Below the pieces are notes generated by a model. That model saw only the letters and a program-made list of their open reading frames with translations. It ran no database searches and had not been told where the DNA came from. A stretch of 64,000 bases of DNA from Zizania palustris (lineage: Eukaryota; Streptophyta; Magnoliopsida; Poales; Poaceae), in contig JAAALK010000287.1 of the NCBI GenBank assembly GCA_019279435.1, positions 24,862,162 to 24,926,161 on the forward strand, in the 5' to 3' direction. Position 1 is the first letter of the stretch. Each line of letters starts with the position of its first letter. The position numbers were made by a program, and so were the translations under genes. This document shows, one piece after another, positions 63,836 to 64,000 of this stretch.

Positions 63836-64000
63836 CTCAACTACAAGCAGTACTGGAGGGTCAAGATCACAGTGACAAACTTCAACTACAGGATGAACTA
63901 CTCTCAGTGGAACCTGGTTACACAGCATCCTAGTTTTGACAATCTGACAACTATTTTCAGCTTCAACTACAAATCTCTGAACCCATATGGAGTAATAAGT
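63836..64000 (+). pseudogene. COBRA-like gene fragment, partial at the window edge
   Basis: The plus strand encodes NYKQYWRVKITVTNFNYRMN followed by YSQWNLVTQHPSFDNLTTIF and SFNYKSLNPYGVIS, up to the last base. This is the part of COBRA/COBL proteins (GPI-anchored regulators of cellulose deposition) just after the conserved cysteine-rich region. Upstream the similarity stops abruptly at about 63836 in a CCG/GCC-rich stretch (63650-63835), and no AG splice acceptor stands at the junction. The stretch before it should encode HWHVK or similar and does not. The piece is therefore probably a broken or transposon-captured exon, though the gene continues outside the window and could be more than a scrap. 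Confidence 0.7.

Overview
The window is plant nuclear DNA and looks like a grass, most probably rice or a close Oryza relative. The evidence is GC-rich, mostly compact coding blocks set in AT-rich spacers, GT-AG introns, TATA boxes 70-160 bp upstream of the start codons, and a dense load of grass-type transposable elements (Stowaway and PIF/Harbinger MITEs, CACTA, Helitron, Mutator-like, solo LTRs, 5'-truncated LINEs). The species call is an inference; no chromosome assignment is made.

Left part (about 2.9-33.5 kb): a tandem cluster of five intronless family-1 UDP-glycosyltransferases, all on the minus strand, closest in appearance to the plant UGT88/group E enzymes that glycosylate small phenolics. 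Copies 1 (3030-4460), 2 (10824-12257) and 5 (31985-33418) are intact, at 476-477 residues. Copy 3 (21318-22703) has lost 72 bp between two TGCTC repeats, which removes the first strand of the sugar-nucleotide domain, and has also lost its normal stop codon. Copy 4 (24552-25989) has a 4-bp insertion that shifts the frame near residue 52. The duplicated unit includes promoter and 3' flank, so paralogous flanks can be compared to time later insertions. The cluster is separated by solo LTRs, MITEs, a probable 3.2-kb Helitron carrying gene fragments, and a 1.6-kb CACTA element carrying a SAM-domain fragment.

Middle part (34-49 kb): an inverted-repeat element with an LTR fragment inside it, two nearly identical plus-strand 137-residue EF-hand protein genes (38637 and 42820), a broken JmjC-domain fragment, a 5'-truncated LINE with a clear target-site duplication, a solo LTR, and an older LINE remnant.

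Right part (50-64 kb): a two-exon gene for a very acidic Ala/Glu/Pro-rich protein (52634-53256), a 5S-rRNA-derived segment of Cassandra type, another LTR, two foldback structures, a complete five-exon pirin gene (60392-62027), a Mutator-like element with a GC-rich interior, and at the right edge a COBRA-like gene fragment that starts abruptly behind a PIF/Harbinger-like terminus.

The genes do not form an operon-like unit. The themes are birth-and-death evolution of the glycosyltransferase cluster and repeated carriage of host gene fragments by DNA transposons. No wholly new biological system could be demonstrated. The least conventional structures are the fragment-carrying elements, the interleaved inverted repeats at 58378-59184, and the paralogous empty sites in the UGT cluster.
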